Notes under the pieces: model-generated
The model's database searches: none
Told to the model about the DNA's origin: nothing
Seen by the model: the letters and a program-made list of their open reading frames with translations, nothing else
Part shown: positions 20,168-32,033 of the stretch, piece after piece
Layout of the letters: each line of letters starts with the position of its first letter
Numbering within the stretch: position 1 is the stretch's first letter
Assembly: GCA_002964805.2 (NCBI GenBank)
Contig: PUDQ02000003.1
Span: forward strand, 3,720,001-3,784,000
Length of the DNA: 64,000 nucleotides
Reading direction: 5' to 3'
DNA from: Trametes villosa
Lineage: Eukaryota > Basidiomycota > Agaricomycetes > Polyporales > Polyporaceae
Made by a program: the position numbers and the translations under genes

Positions 20168-23030
20168 TTTAGCGGCGGGGCGAGGCCGCAAAGGCGCAGG
20201 AGGGGAGTAAGGGTCGCGGAGTGTGTGGGAGCGAAAGATAGAGATGGTGTGGGAGTAGGAGATGGGAGAGAGACGGAGAGAGGCGAGGATGGGGGCTCAT
20301 CGAGAGGCATGTCAGACTTTATACGCCTGCCGTGACGGGGAGTGAGCCGATACGCCGGGGAAATGCGTGCCCGTCGGGGCACGCAGACTGCGTGCATGGC
20401 TACAATTCCCAGACAGGAGAGGGCCTCAACGAAATGGGATAAGACCCCGAACCCCAGTTAAAATCGGGGTGCCAACCACGCGCTAAAGTGCTGTAAACGG
20501 TTAAGGGTGGTTTGAGAATCCGCGAAAGGAGCTCGACAAGGTAATGAACGTACCCGCTCGAGTTGCGAGGAGTACGGCCTTTGACAAAGGACGAGATCCG
20601 TGCACTGGATGGCCGGCATAGCCGAGAAGAAAGTTTCCACTAAGTTCACGCGGTCAGCATACGACGTGCGGGTGAGGGTCCGGGGCCCTCGCACATACCA
20701 TATGAAGCAGGCTTGCAGAGCTATGACGCGCCGCGACGACCCGGCGACGGGCTAAGGGGGGTTCCTGCGGGCAACGGAGCTTGGTAGATACATGGGCCGA
20801 CGTCAATAGGCTGTGAATTGTCAGAAGGGCGCGGAATGGGGGGAGAATGTGTAGCTCACGGTTGTAAACGGTGGCCTTACTGGGGCTAGTGTTGCCTGCA
20901 TACGATATCTCTCGAGCAAGGCGTCGAAAGCCCAGGCTGGAACATCGACTGTGACGCCTGAGACCTGATGTCCCGGAGTGGGATGGTCAGAGACGGACGG
21001 GGTAGTCGCGTTGCTTGACTCGATGCATGACAGCGAGACGCAAGGCACGTCTGGCGCCTGATTGCCAGCGGGTGGTTTTCGGTGAACGCCGAACACGGCT
21101 AATCATTGCGCTTCTTACAGAGCGGTCGAAACGTATGACCTCATTCACCAACTCTCTGCACAATACCGCCTCACGGACTCGAGTCTCTAGCTTATCATGG
21201 GTGCTACAGTCCTGATCGCGAGACCTGGATAATGGGATTGTCAACCAACCTTAGGCCTGCGATGAAACGACGTGGGGCCATTCCACCATGGCCACAAAAG
21301 CCTCGAAGAGTCGAGTATAGCAGCCTGACGTACAGCTGTCCGATCCTAACCACTATGAAGTAGCCTGCGCGCTGGGTATTGAGTGTCTAGTACGCGAGGC
21401 TTGCTCATCTACGAGGATAAATCTCAACGGCATACGCACTCGCGATTGCCTACGGCACCGTCCGTTGAATTTCCCCGAACATCCACACTGTGCCCAGGCC
21501 TATACCCTTGTGAGCTTGTTAACAATATTTGTCATCTACAAGATGCCCCCGCATTCCGTTTCAGACATTATATCTGTACTCGAATCTGGACTGACTTGTA
21601 ACAGCTCTACTTCGCGCTGCACAGGTATTCTGCGAGTGATGGCGTACTAGGTTCGCCCACTTCGCGCGATCGACGGTCAGCCATAGTACTGACACTACTG
21701 CTACGGCATGGCATTTCACAGCAGAAATCGTTGAACCGATCTGGTCTTGTGCGACGGACGTCACTAATGAGATGCCTGGACGTCTGGCTAGTACGAGTAT
21801 CAGCTTGCAATGAATGAAGTGAGTTAGCAAGCACACCGACGCTCGTGTGGCGAGAGTTGGCTGCGCGTCAGACTCCCCGAGTGCGTACGGTGGGTGCGCG
21901 GGCATGCGTGATATACTGGTGAGCCGCGCTCGAGCTGTCTATAGTTCTGGTCTATAGTTCTGAGCTGCGAAATGGATGCATCCGCGGTCACACGCATAGT
22001 GCTGCAGAAATCCGCGAGCACAAGTCCACCGCGTATGAGCGCGGAGGAAGCTCAGGCTCGAAGCTTGAAGTACATGCCAGTAAAAGTGGTGTGTGCTGAT
22101 CACAGAAATCCGCTACTTAGTGGCACTTGACTACCATGTACGGCGACCATCTGCGGTCGTCTGTCGCGGCTATTCTACGCGCATATGCATGCATATCCGG
22201 GCAGATACGTGCGTCTCACTGCGTATAGGTGCAGATACGTGCGTTTCCGTGCGCGAGTATACTAGATCTTAAGTTTACGAGTGCTGCACCGAAGTGCACC
22301 ACTGTATATTATCTCTCTCCCCGCGGATGTACTACCGCTGCACTGTCATTGCAAGCTGCACCCCTCAGCTTCTTATGTCCCTACATGCACGCTGCTTGCG
22401 GTACTCCTCACTGCGCACACGACTCCTCATCCCCCCGATGCACGCGTTACTCCTAAATTGTCTTCTCCACGCACCCTGCCCCGCGCGGTGTCCATGATCG
22501 TTCCCCGGTTGGCCTACCCTGCCCCTGTATCCTGCTTTCCACCGTACTCCGCGCCCGAGTCGTTAGCACACACCCCGCCTATCCGCAGTTGCTGCTTTCC
22601 TCTCACTGCACATTACCGTGCACTGGCTTCATCGCGTTTGACGCGAGGGTTAAAACACGGTCGGATATCGTTGTGCGCCCTGCTGCACGTCTTACATAGT
22701 TGCTAGCAATTCCGCGTGCGTTGATCATTGACAACAGGCGTGTCACGCAGAATCTCGCGGGTGCAAAAGAAAGCGATGTATATGGGGTGAGCGGGGGACA
22801 GCTACAGCACAGAAACGAGACATCAAGAACATGGCCAGCGAGACTACAGGACTACAGCCACCGACACAACATGTATGCGCATATTACTCCCTCCCGACCG
22901 CGTGCAGCATTGACGACAGGTGTGCTTTTTTGCGAGCCACCGACGACGGCTGTAAACGGATCGTATGAGTGACGTACAAGAGCACAGTTTAGGTGAGCTG
23001 CCTACATACCCGGGACGACGGGGTGCTCGT
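20168..23030. other. Intergenic, 2.9 kb, no gene seen
   Basis: The first 180 bp is the upstream region of the KDZ gene. A small hairpin (CCCCGA / TCGGGG) sits at 20445-20469. Short direct repeats occur at 21935-21962 (CTATAGTTCTG twice) and 22200-22250 (GCAGATACGTGCGT twice). A pyrimidine-rich stretch runs about 22290-22650. No long open frame or known family is visible. Confidence 0.4.
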
Positions 23031-23878
23031 CTAGTCGCAGCGGAAGGTACGCGTAATCGCGCGGCGCGCGACTACCCCGGCCCCAAAGTGAGTAGCAGGG
23101 GGAGGAGGCAACACGGGGATCGGGGTGCCGGGCGCGAGGAGGGGATAGACAGAGACCGAGACAGGCGCAACCGACGAAGACGACATGGACGGAGTGGAGA
23201 GAACATCGGGAGCAGGTAGCAGAGCAGCCGGGCGATCGGCCTCGAGGTCGTCGGAGGCGCGCGAGGAAACCTGAGGGGTGGGCGCTGCCGCGAGGTTGCC
23301 CCCCGTACCGTTCAAGTCGTCCCCAGCGTCGGTATCACCTCCAGCGTCGTCCACGACGACCGCAGTGGTCTCGACGGAAGGCGACGCAACCTGCGCAGGC
23401 TCGATGATAGTGGGCAGGATACAACCGGCGGAGAAGTCGGGGAGGATGACCGGGATATGGGAGTGGATAGACGTCGCCACGAACGAAAGGTAGCTCCACG
23501 GGCAGCGGGCCGCGCAACCAGCTGCGGGGTTGGGAGCGTTGTCGGCGCCCGCTGCGTCATCGAGTCTCTGGACTAGTGTTGACGGGAGGATTAGTACATT
23601 ACGGCCCGGAAACTGATCGTGAAGGCTTACCTTCGAAAGTGCGGGTCATGCAATCGACGCAAGACTCCCTATCATGTTCGTCAAGGATACCTAGCGAGGG
23701 AGCACGGCATTAGACAATGAGCAGAGAATATTCATAGGAGGTACGCACGATCCAGGCTCTCGATGACCGTCAAGAACGTCTTGCAAATATCGCCAAGATT
23801 GAACAGAGAGGAGGCAAAGGCATTATCGCCGGCGGGCGGGCCCGGCGGGGTGCTGGGAGGGGTCGCGGGATGAGGCAT
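23031..23878 (-). CDS. Unknown protein, probably mobile-element associated
   Basis: A three-exon model starts at ATG 23878 (MPHPATPPSTPPGPPAGD), continues with NAFASSLFNLGDICKTFLTV, a short exon ILDEHDRESCVDCMTRTFE, and a last exon beginning LVQRLDDAAGADNAPNP. It ends in a long low-complexity Ala/Pro/Val/Asp tail at 23031. The only ordered-looking part is the first 100 residues, with a CVDC pair. No family recognised. It is transcribed divergently from the gene at 24335 with a 456-bp spacer, between a KDZ gene and a TIR element, so it may be cargo of a large element. Confidence 0.5.
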
Positions 23879-24334
23879 GACGACGAGTTACGCGTATGCA
23901 AACACTACGGGGAAGGAGTAAAAAGGGGGCGGCCGAAAGCAGGAGATAGCGCCGGGCGGAGGAAGGGAGGGAAGAACGTTGGGCTGCTGGATGTTGGGTT
24001 CGAGAGGGCTGTTTTTATAGGCCCAACGGACCGCCCACCCCCTCACGAGCGCATCCGGACGGTCAACAAAGTGAGTACTCTCGTATGCTGTTTCTGGTGG
24101 TGCGCGGTACGCGTGACGAGAAGGCGTAGCTGGCGGTAGGCAGAGAACCAAAGCGGTGGTGATGTGTCAGACGTGTCGAAGGGAAGACAATAGACGCCTG
24201 CTCAAAAGAGGAAACTGGTTCGAGCGCTTCGTACAGCGACTTGATACTCTCCCCCACATCCTCCTCCCCTGTGAGTTGCTCTGCCAGCACAAGGCGGCAT
24301 AATATTTACATATCAATAGCTTAAGTACAGACCG
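23879..24334. promoter_or_regulatory. Shared divergent promoter region
   Basis: 456 bp between two start codons on opposite strands. No clear TATA box for either gene; a run AATATTTACATATC lies about 35 bp before the plus-strand ATG. Confidence 0.4.
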
Positions 24335-26518
24335 ATGCCTGCTCATAGCTGGACAACCGCCGCGCAATGGGACTGGCTGTGTTCCCTCCGAACAGCCGCG
24401 CGCGAAGCCAGGGCCAAGGGCCGATACTCAACGTGGCTCGCTTCTGTGTACCACGATTGGTTCCTCCAGTGGCCAGAAAGGAAACTTCTGTTTGGGGACC
24501 TCGAGAAGCTCGCCCCGGAGCAGCAGGCGGAGCTCGGGAAAGCAATCTCTGCAAGGCGATTGGTGAGTCTCTTGATGTATCACAGAGATGGTCCAGTGCC
24601 GAGTACTGATGATGCATCACCAGCAACTCGCAAGCTGGTTCAATAACCATAAGCACAAGACACGGGGTACTGGGCGATCTCAGATCCCGCTCCCCAAAGG
24701 TAAAGGCGGCAAGCGTGTCGCCCAACCCCGGGAGCTCTGGTGCCGCACGCACTACACTCCCGAAAAGAAGGCTGTCGTAGAGAGTAAACTCTCGGCGCGC
24801 CGCGAGGAGCTCGGGCGGAAGCTGACTCGAAGTGAGACGATGACGATCACTCGGGTCGCTATCGACCAGTTCTACGAGGAGGAAAGTGAGGACGTGAAGC
24901 AGGAGTTAGTCCGCCAGGTTGACGAGGAGAAGTCGATAGCGCTCGCCGCCGCTCAACCTGTCCTGGACAACGGCGAGCAGCGCTCTCCGGAACAATATCA
25001 GCAGTACGTCTCTGTATACCTGCCTCATCGCTCATTCTGATATCATTGAACAGTGCCGTCGACAATGCCCCTCTGTGGATCGAGCAAGCCCTTGCGCCGG
25101 TGTCAGACGCGCTTGGCTGGTGCCTCACGGTCGTTGCCGCTGGACCGGTTCCGGAGGAGGGCGGCGAAATCAGGAGTTTTGCGTACGTATTTACTTTTGC
25201 TCTCCGTACACACGCTCACGTTCTGGAATGGAAGCATTCATCTGGGACGTAATCAGTCCGGGCACACGTTCGCGCAGGCGAACCCGGACTTTCGTGAGCA
25301 GTGCGTCCGCCCCCTCGTCCACTTCGCGAAGGGAGTCTATCGTGAGTCCTTCCTATCCACTGGTCTCCAGTATGCTGTCTAATTGCTTGGGTTCAGCGGA
25401 GGAGGAGCGCGATCGAAGGGCTCTCCGTAGGGTGACAACCCTCGGCACCCCTTCGCTTCAGCTCACGGACGGCAAGTCAGCTGAGGCTGCAGCTCCGGAC
25501 ACGCCCTCTCCGGCTGCGGGCAGCTCCTCGACCTTGGACAGCGGTTCCTCCGTGTCTAGTAACTCCTCCCCCACGTTGGCTCTCTCTTCGGTCCCCAACA
25601 CGTCCATGCCACCGGGCGCGTCCATGTCGCCGTCCGCGTCCACGCCACCCAGCGCCTCCGCCGGAGGCACTCTGGACACGAGTGCAGCTGCGCCGTCGAT
25701 CGCCATCCCGGTCTCTATCGGCGCCATTGACCCGCTGGCTCTGCCAACAACGGGATCAACCACCAATGGTGGTGCTGCTGGGCTCGACTTACTGACGGTG
25801 GCGGCGCCATATCCTCCCTTCGATAACCCCGAAGCACTCCCGCCAGTCACGGGCATGCAAGACCTCTTCGGTGGTAACGGCGGGTTCCTCGGGTATCCTT
25901 CCACCGGCGCCCAGTTCGGCTTCAACGAACTAGGGTTCGGTAACCAGTTCCCGTTCCTGGGAGGCCCCGCCTTTTCCACCCCTTTTACTTATCCTATCGG
26001 CCCATGGAACGGCGGTGTTGGTTCATTCGCCGGCAACCAATCATCTGACTTGATGTCAGGTACCGCCTTCAGCGATCTCGCGCCCGCCCCTGCTGTGACG
26101 CCGGCGTCTCTGCCCAGCGCGATGTTCTCCCCCGACGCACCCTCCGCAGTCGTATCTGTACGCACGCCTTCGACTCCTGCATCGCCGGCATCTCGTGCGG
26201 CTCCGTCGGTTCCGCTCGTGCCTGGAGTATCCCCGACATGTGGAGCAGACACTATATCCGGCCCTACCTCCGCTCTCGGCGTGACACCCCTCACGCAGCT
26301 CGTTACGTCGCCAGCGACAGCGGTCTCCGGGGCCGGCACCACGCTCCCTGTCGTTGACGGAGGAAGGCCCGCCCGGAAGCGACGCGCCCCCAAACGTCCG
26401 GACGAGTCCCCCGAGCGGTCGTCGGATAAGGCCGGTTCCGGCAAGTGAGTACTTCCGCCCATCAATACACCCATATATCTAACTCTTACCTAGGAGGACG
26501 ACTAAGCGGCGCATGTAG
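24335..26518 (+). CDS. Unknown fungal protein with disordered C-terminus
   Basis: A six-exon model from ATG 24335 to TAG 26518, about 620-640 residues. The N-terminal half is ordered: WDWLCSLRTAAREARAKG, VYHDWFLQWPE, SWFNNHKHKTRG, ELWCRTHYTPEKKAVVESKL, then IEQALAPVSDALGWCLTVV and HFAKGVYPEEERDRRALRR. The second half is Ser/Pro/Thr/Ala/Gly-rich and probably disordered, ending in a basic KRTTKRRM tail that could be a nuclear signal. From memory, similar W-rich proteins occur in many copies in agaricomycete genomes, often near transposons, but I know no assigned function. Exon joins were checked by hand and hold frame. Confidence 0.65.
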
Positions 26519-27540
26519 GCGGAGTCTTCCCTGTCATAGTTTGGCGTCTCGCTATGTCTTGCACTCATCTTGTCCTAAGTTGTCAGCAGCGGTATGAACG
26601 GCCTCTTGTATCATAATGTGTAGACATGTATCTTGTGTATTCTATGTACTTAGCAGCCCGGGGTGCACCCGCTATGAGATGTTTGTATGTTCGAATACTC
26701 TGACACTTCCGGATATGGCCGCTCGGGCCACCGACTATTTATCTCGGCGTTCATGCTGAACTTGAAGCTCAAGGGCAGCTCGGGCCACCGCCTATTTATC
26801 TCGGCGTTCATCGTCAAAGCGACCGACTATTTATCTCGGTGTTCATGCTGAACTTGAAGCTCAAGGGCAGCTCGGGCCACCGCCTATTTATCTCGGCGTT
26901 CATGCTGAACTTGAAGCTCAAGGGCAGCTCGGGCCACCGCCTATTTATCTCGGCGTTCATCATTACGAACGGGGGCATTGTGTTGACACATGTACTAACA
27001 AGCTATTACCTTCGTCGACGAGAATAGATATGCCATGATATTGATGAGAACCGTGATCGAGGTTTATAGACTACTACATTACATGTACCACAAAAGATAG
27101 GAGGACCACCAGATTGAGGGCAGCAGAACAAACGTACATGTGCAATCGTCGCGGAGACATCGTCGTCTGACATCGATAGACACACCTGTAAGCGAGCATA
27201 GACACAAAGCAGAACAAACTCACTTCGAGCAAAACCGGGATATCCTAACATGCCCTACACTCACCACAGCAGTACCGGAGGCATCACATGGCGCATCAGC
27301 GAGGGGAGTTACTAGACAGATGAATCAATATGGGCGAGGCCACATGCGGACGAGAAGAGAACGTACCGCGGAGGTATCCTGCCTGAGCGAGGATCGACGG
27401 ATAGGGGGTACCGCATCAGAAGTGAGGTAGGGTACGAGCTCATGGACGACGCGGGAATATCGCGATGAATTGTTGGGGGTCGTGGCAGAGAATTGCGGTT
27501 CTGTAGCGTCCTAGTACGGCATCGCAGTGGAAGGTGCCGC
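26519..27540. other. Non-coding region with tandem repeat
   Basis: 3' flank of the preceding gene followed by the 57-bp repeat, then about 570 bp without a supportable gene. Confidence 0.45.
26721..26962. repeat. 57-bp tandem repeat
   Basis: Unit starting GCTCGGGCCACCGCCTATTT and ending CTTGAAGCTCAAGGGCA. Complete copies are at 26721-26777 and 26870-26926. Partial or rearranged copies are at 26778-26869 (interrupted by ATCGTCAAAGCGACC) and 26927-26962. The full copies are almost identical, so the expansion is recent. Confidence 0.9.
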
Positions 27541-27850
27541 ACCCGGGCCACAATGACGAGCGAGGGCGCGGGGCAGCGGGTCAGCGGCGGAGCGCGGGGC
27601 GGCGAGTGGGCGAGGCGGCGGGTGGGCGCGGCGGCGGGTGGGCGAGGCGGCGGGTGGGCGCGGCGGCGGGTGGGCGATGCGGCGGAGCGCGGGGCGGGTG
27701 GGTGCAGGAGCGCGGGGCAGCGGGTGGGTGCAGGAGCGCGGGGCAGCGGGTGGGTGCAGGAGCGCGGGGCAGCGGGAACCAGGGGGTGCGGGAGTAGCGG
27801 AGGGGCGTAGGAGAGGGCGCGGGGTAGGGAGCGCGGCCAGGTGCGGCACG
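27540..27850. repeat. Second GC-rich minisatellite
   Basis: Plus-strand units GGCGGGTGGGCG[AC]GGC (about 18 bp) at 27600-27680, then a 24-bp unit (GTGCAGGAGCGCGGGGCAGC) repeated three to four times at 27700-27775. As in the larger array, all frames on the minus strand are open for long stretches; these are not genes. Confidence 0.85.
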
Positions 27851-28005
27851 AGCGCCGAGAGCAACTGGATAGTATCAGGTTAGAGTTCACACTCCGAACG
27901 CCTCCGCGGTTGCGGGACGGTGGCGTCAGTTTACGGGCCGGGGGAGGGATGTAAACAAAGGGGAATGGGCACAAACAAAGCCTGCCAAACAATGTGGAGG
28001 CGCAC

Positions 28006-28014
28006 AAAGGGAGC
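28006..28014. repeat. 9-bp target site duplication (left)
   Basis: AAAGGGAGC directly outside the left terminal repeat; identical bases at 36081-36089. The following TA is also shared, so the duplication could be counted as 11 bp. Confidence 0.85.
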
Positions 28015-28154
28015 TAGGCTCGTTCCCAGCAGTTCGGTAATTCGTACTCCGGCGCGCCACTTGGTGAGGTTTACCGAACGGCTGGGCAAACTGGGCACCC
28101 TTTTGGCTGGAGGTCCCAATTTGGACCCCGTGTGAAAACTACCTTAGAGATTTC
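28015..28154 (+). repeat. Left terminal inverted repeat with internal hairpin
   Basis: Begins TAGGCTCG. It contains a hairpin (arms 28025-28040 and 28071-28086, 15 of 16 pairs, 29-30 nt loop). A 73-bp block follows (from CTGGGCAAACTGGGCA to TTAGAGATTTC) that matches the right end at 68 of 73 positions. Confidence 0.88.
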
Positions 28155-28269
28155 GGCACTCCTCCCTTTGGGCAGCAGAGTCTGTCGCTCAAGCGTCCTC
28201 GCGGTCAGCCAGCCGATTGTCTTTCGGGATTCGTGCATTATATTATGCTAGAGTATGTGTAGTCATACA

Positions 28270-31200
28270 TTAGTAGAAGGATGTGATATCGGGATGATAA
28301 GCACGACGAGATGGGGGTCTTGTCGGGGGACCGGCGTGTACACTAGAAGCAGGAGCTGTAACCTGCGAGGACTGCGCGGATGATTCTCCCCACGCGAGCC
28401 CCGACCACGCCTGCACAGGCCCTTGCTCCACGAGCCGATGATGCTGAGCAGAGCTTGCCTGTGAGGGTATGCCGTGGCCGACGTGTGAAGTGGCAGGCGA
28501 GGGCGAAGGCGGGGGTAGGCCCCCAGGCATGGGGTGTCTAGCAGAGTAGCGAGTGTATGGCGAGGAGACGTCTTGTAAGCCACCTGAGTAGGCGGGGGAT
28601 GGGGAGGGCGGGGGTGGATTAGGATATGCAGTGGGGTAGGTGCTATAGAGCGACGGAGCGTGCTGTGGGGTGATGTGAGAAGCAGGTGAGGGCGAGGGCG
28701 GCGGTAGGCGGGAATGACCGGCAGAGTAGAAGGTCGGGGTGGTTGATGATTGAGGAGGAAAGTTGGTTGATGGAGCCGCCGACGCATAGGCAGCATCATA
28801 GAGTGGGGTGACGAAAGGATCCGACAGCACCGGTGCGAAAGAGTGTTTCGGCAGAGTTTGCTGCCGCGAGGGAAGGTGGGTGGCGGTAGCACGGAGCTGC
28901 GGCGTCGATGGTCCGGCGCCCGAGCGCGGATGAGCGAGATAATCGCGCTCGAGGGCGTCCGGGGCGTAGAAAGCTCGAGTCTCGGGATGCATGCGGTTAA
29001 CCGTGACGGAGGGCCGGTGGTAGTCGCCCTCCATCCGCGCCCGCTTTGGGGGTGGCTCTGACCAGGGCCCAGGGCCTGTCGGGGCATTCGGCGCGTACGC
29101 AGACCGTGCGTGTTGAACGGCACTGGGAGGACGGCTTGGGGTGGTGTATTGAGGCTCGGGGTCGCAGCGGAACCGCTTTGAAGCCGCGCGGAGTGGCGGC
29201 GCGAGGTGTAGCGACGGCAGGCTTTGCGGGCCCGGATGCGCACGGGTTTCGACGCGATGAGGAGGAAGGCCGTGCGGGGATTGATAATCCGGCGGCGGGA
29301 GGGGCAGCGCGGAGGGTATATGTGCGGCGTATGCGGCCCAGGATGCATCAGGCTGCGCGTTGGGTAGGGAGGCCCGGTCATGCTGGCTCGGCGTGTGGGT
29401 TGCCCTATCGTCGGGAGGCGGGTGCGAATGGTGTAGTGGAGGAGCATGTGTCCAGGCCATCGTGCGTGTTGGCGTTAGCGATGGCCGCGGGGCTGGATGG
29501 CTGTCGGGCATGGCTGTCGTCGATGCTGGCGCGGGTGCTGCCGACGGTCCTGCGAGTGCCGTCATCGGTTGTCGTCCACTGAGAGGAGGCTCGGTATGTG
29601 TTGCATTGGCCGTAGCGGTGTGGCGGGGCTTGGTGGGGATAGGTACGAATGTGATGTTGAGTGCCTGGACGAAGGTACTTAGCTCGTGGCCGTGTTTTTC
29701 CCAAAACACCCATTGATCCTTCAGCAGACCGGAGAGCTGGAGGGGCGAAAGGGGGCCAAACACAGTGATAGACTCGATGAGGCTGTCTTCGAGTATTGCC
29801 GTATTGTCGTACTGCGCGTAGCGGTGGTCGCGCGTGAAGATTGTTCGCCGCCACCCCTTGAGCCGACTCTGAGCCACGAGGTCGGGCTGTCCGCGCTTTG
29901 GCTTCTTCAAGGCGGGTTCTGCAGCTGGGGCGGCCGGCCGTGTCTGGTCGAGTAGCTCAGGAGAGCAGATATCGCAGCAGGGAACCGACGGGTCTGGGCG
30001 AAAATATCTGACATTAGCAGGCGTTGAGTGGCGTGCAGGCCGGCAAGCAGGACATACCGGATAGCGGACTCTCGAATGCTTGAGCCCATACTCGCCGCCG
30101 ACATGTTGTACTCTGGACAAAGACTAGAAGGCCCTCATCCTCTGAGGAGTCGGGACGTAGAGGAGGTTGGCGTCCATCGGGGGCGGCGTCGTTTTTGCGC
30201 GAGCTGCCACGGTCCACGCCGTGGGACCTGGCATACTCACGCACCTCTTTCGGATCCTTTTTGACGCTCTCCGCCACCCGTTTTCCCTTCCCTCGTTTCG
30301 CTGTCGTCTTCTTCTGTCCTTTGCCGCCAGAGAGTACGTCCCCACCTTCGGATCCTGCGTTATCGCCTGGCTGCTCAGCAAGTAGGTCCACGTTGTATGC
30401 GGACCTCTCCGCCAGAAGGACGGCCAAGCCACGGCGATTAGGACCGCGCGCAGCTCGACCCGCTCGCTGGACGAAGTTGGAGAATGTGGCGGGTAGCTTC
30501 CATTGGACAACACGCTGGATATCCGGCAGGTTGCAGCCCTGTAAGTTATTGTATAAATGTATGAGCCACGAATACTACCGTTGGTTGGTTAGCTAGGATA
30601 TCATGCACGTACCATGCCCGCCGCCTCGGTACACACGAGGATCCGTATGTTGCCCGTGCCGAAATGCGCCATAGCGAGTCCTCGGTACTCCTGCGACAGT
30701 GTCGCGTTAAACGGCCGAATCAAGCCCCGGGCCTGTGGCGGTGGCTCTGCAGGTCCGCGCGAGGACGCCTCGGTGCGTGTCGGTGCGAAGCGGGTCCCGA
30801 GAAGCGCATTGAGGTAGTCGATGATCTCGGTGCCGGCGGAGATGTTGTCCACGTACAGGTACGTTTTGGCTATGTCTTCCGGGCCACGGTGGTAGGGACA
30901 AGGAATTCGAGGTCGGCGTAGACGTTAAGGGGGTGTTCGCACGCACGCACGACTATTGAGATGTTCGGGCGGTCGTTCCCCTTGTTGATGAATCGGGACT
31001 GCGTGTCAGACTGCGAGAAGTGGAGGACGCCATGCAGCGTACGCCGGACTCTCGCCGTGAGCGTTGCCGTGACTGCGATGACCGGGGTACCTCTCGGAAG
31101 AAAGGCACGCATCTTCCCAATGGTACCGTATTTCTTACGGAAGTCCGCTCCCCAGTGTGCAATGCAGTGGGCCTCGTCGATGAACATCGATATGATGTTG

Positions 31201-31828
31201 CGCATGAAGGATGTGTTGCGCAGGACGCGGTCGACAAACGAGCGTGATTGTAGCATTTCCGGGGAGACCAGGATGATCTGATACTTGAGCGCGAGTATGT
31301 CCTGTATACGTGTGAATCGGGGCGTTCAAATGCGTAGCATACGTAGAAGGGCCGACCTTGATCACGAGAGGCGAGCATGCACCATTCGTGCTGTTCAATG
31401 CGACAGCCTTGAGACCGTAGTCTGTCTCAAAGGTTCTGACCTGTAAGGTTGGGGTGAATACTACAGTGCCGCACCAGAACCGAATGGCATACCATTTCTT
31501 CCTCCAGAGACAGCAAAGGACAGACCATGATTGTGAACTTCTTCTCGTTCCCGGGCCACACATGAGGGCCATCAGCCAGAGCAGTCTTCCCCGCACCAGT
31601 AGGAGCTTGCACAATCATGTCGACACCTTCGATTTGGGCTTGGACCGCCGCGAGCTGAAAGTCTTTGGGTTCGCTGTCCCAGCCGAAAGTGTCGCGCATT
31701 TTTTTGGCGAGGGCCTGTATGTCATCGGCGCTAAGTCGAGGTCGAGCCTCGCGCTGTGATTTGCGCGGTTTGGAGGCTTTAACCCAGCGGAGCCGCGAAG
31801 ACTTAGCAGAGGGGGTGTGGTGGGCCAT
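28270..31828 (-). CDS. RecQ-family DNA helicase with long disordered tail
   Basis: ATP-dependent 3'-5' DNA helicase by family. Multi-exon from ATG 31828 (MAHHTPSAKSSRLRW) to TAA 28272-28270, about 1,100 residues. Motif I is APTGAGKTALA, motif II FIDEAHCIAHWG (DEAH box with the RecQ aromatic loop), motif III VTATLT, motif VI QRAGRAARG. A Cys cluster follows (VCPACRP ... PCCDICS) in the place of the RecQ zinc-binding domain. The last 450-500 residues are Pro/Ser/His/Thr-rich and probably disordered, which is unusual for RecQ. ATGs further upstream (frame open to 32002) would add a hydrophobic stretch and seem less likely. It is the leftward gene of the TIR element and may unwind or resect element ends during transposition. 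Confidence 0.85.
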
Positions 31829-32033
31829 AAGAGCGGTAGAGAGCAGAATGAAGAGGTTCAGGCCGAGATAGAGTGTAGGAGCAAGGTCGAGGGTTGGTGG
31901 CGTATGGCCCACAGGTTCCTTCCACCACCACCACACACCGGGTGTATGCTGCCTATGTACACTACACATGCCACATTCTACTGAACCGGCCCTCTTGAAC
32001 ATTGCTTAGGCTGTCTGGAGTCTTGTCAGCACC
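31829..32033. promoter_or_regulatory. Bidirectional promoter of RecQ and DUF6589 genes
   Basis: Only 205 bp separate the two start codons, so the genes are likely co-expressed. No TATA box is obvious; a run of CCACCACCACC lies at about 31921-31933. Confidence 0.55.

Noticed and set aside
20445..20469. Hairpin CCCCGA / TCGGGG as a Helitron-like 3' end
   Set aside because: No CTRR terminus, no 5' TC end and no Rep/helicase gene nearby.
24334..26518. Calling the 24335 gene part of the KDZ element
   Set aside because: No shared terminal repeats were found enclosing both genes, so the link is left open.
27312..28007. Minus-strand ORF of 231 codons and plus-strand ORFs of about 100 codons
   Set aside because: Low-complexity translation of the GC minisatellite at 27540-27850 with no conserved part.
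28263..29447. Minus-strand ORF of 394 codons overlapping the RecQ tail
   Set aside because: Alternate frame of the low-complexity tail; the frame at 28270-30120 joins the helicase domain in phase.
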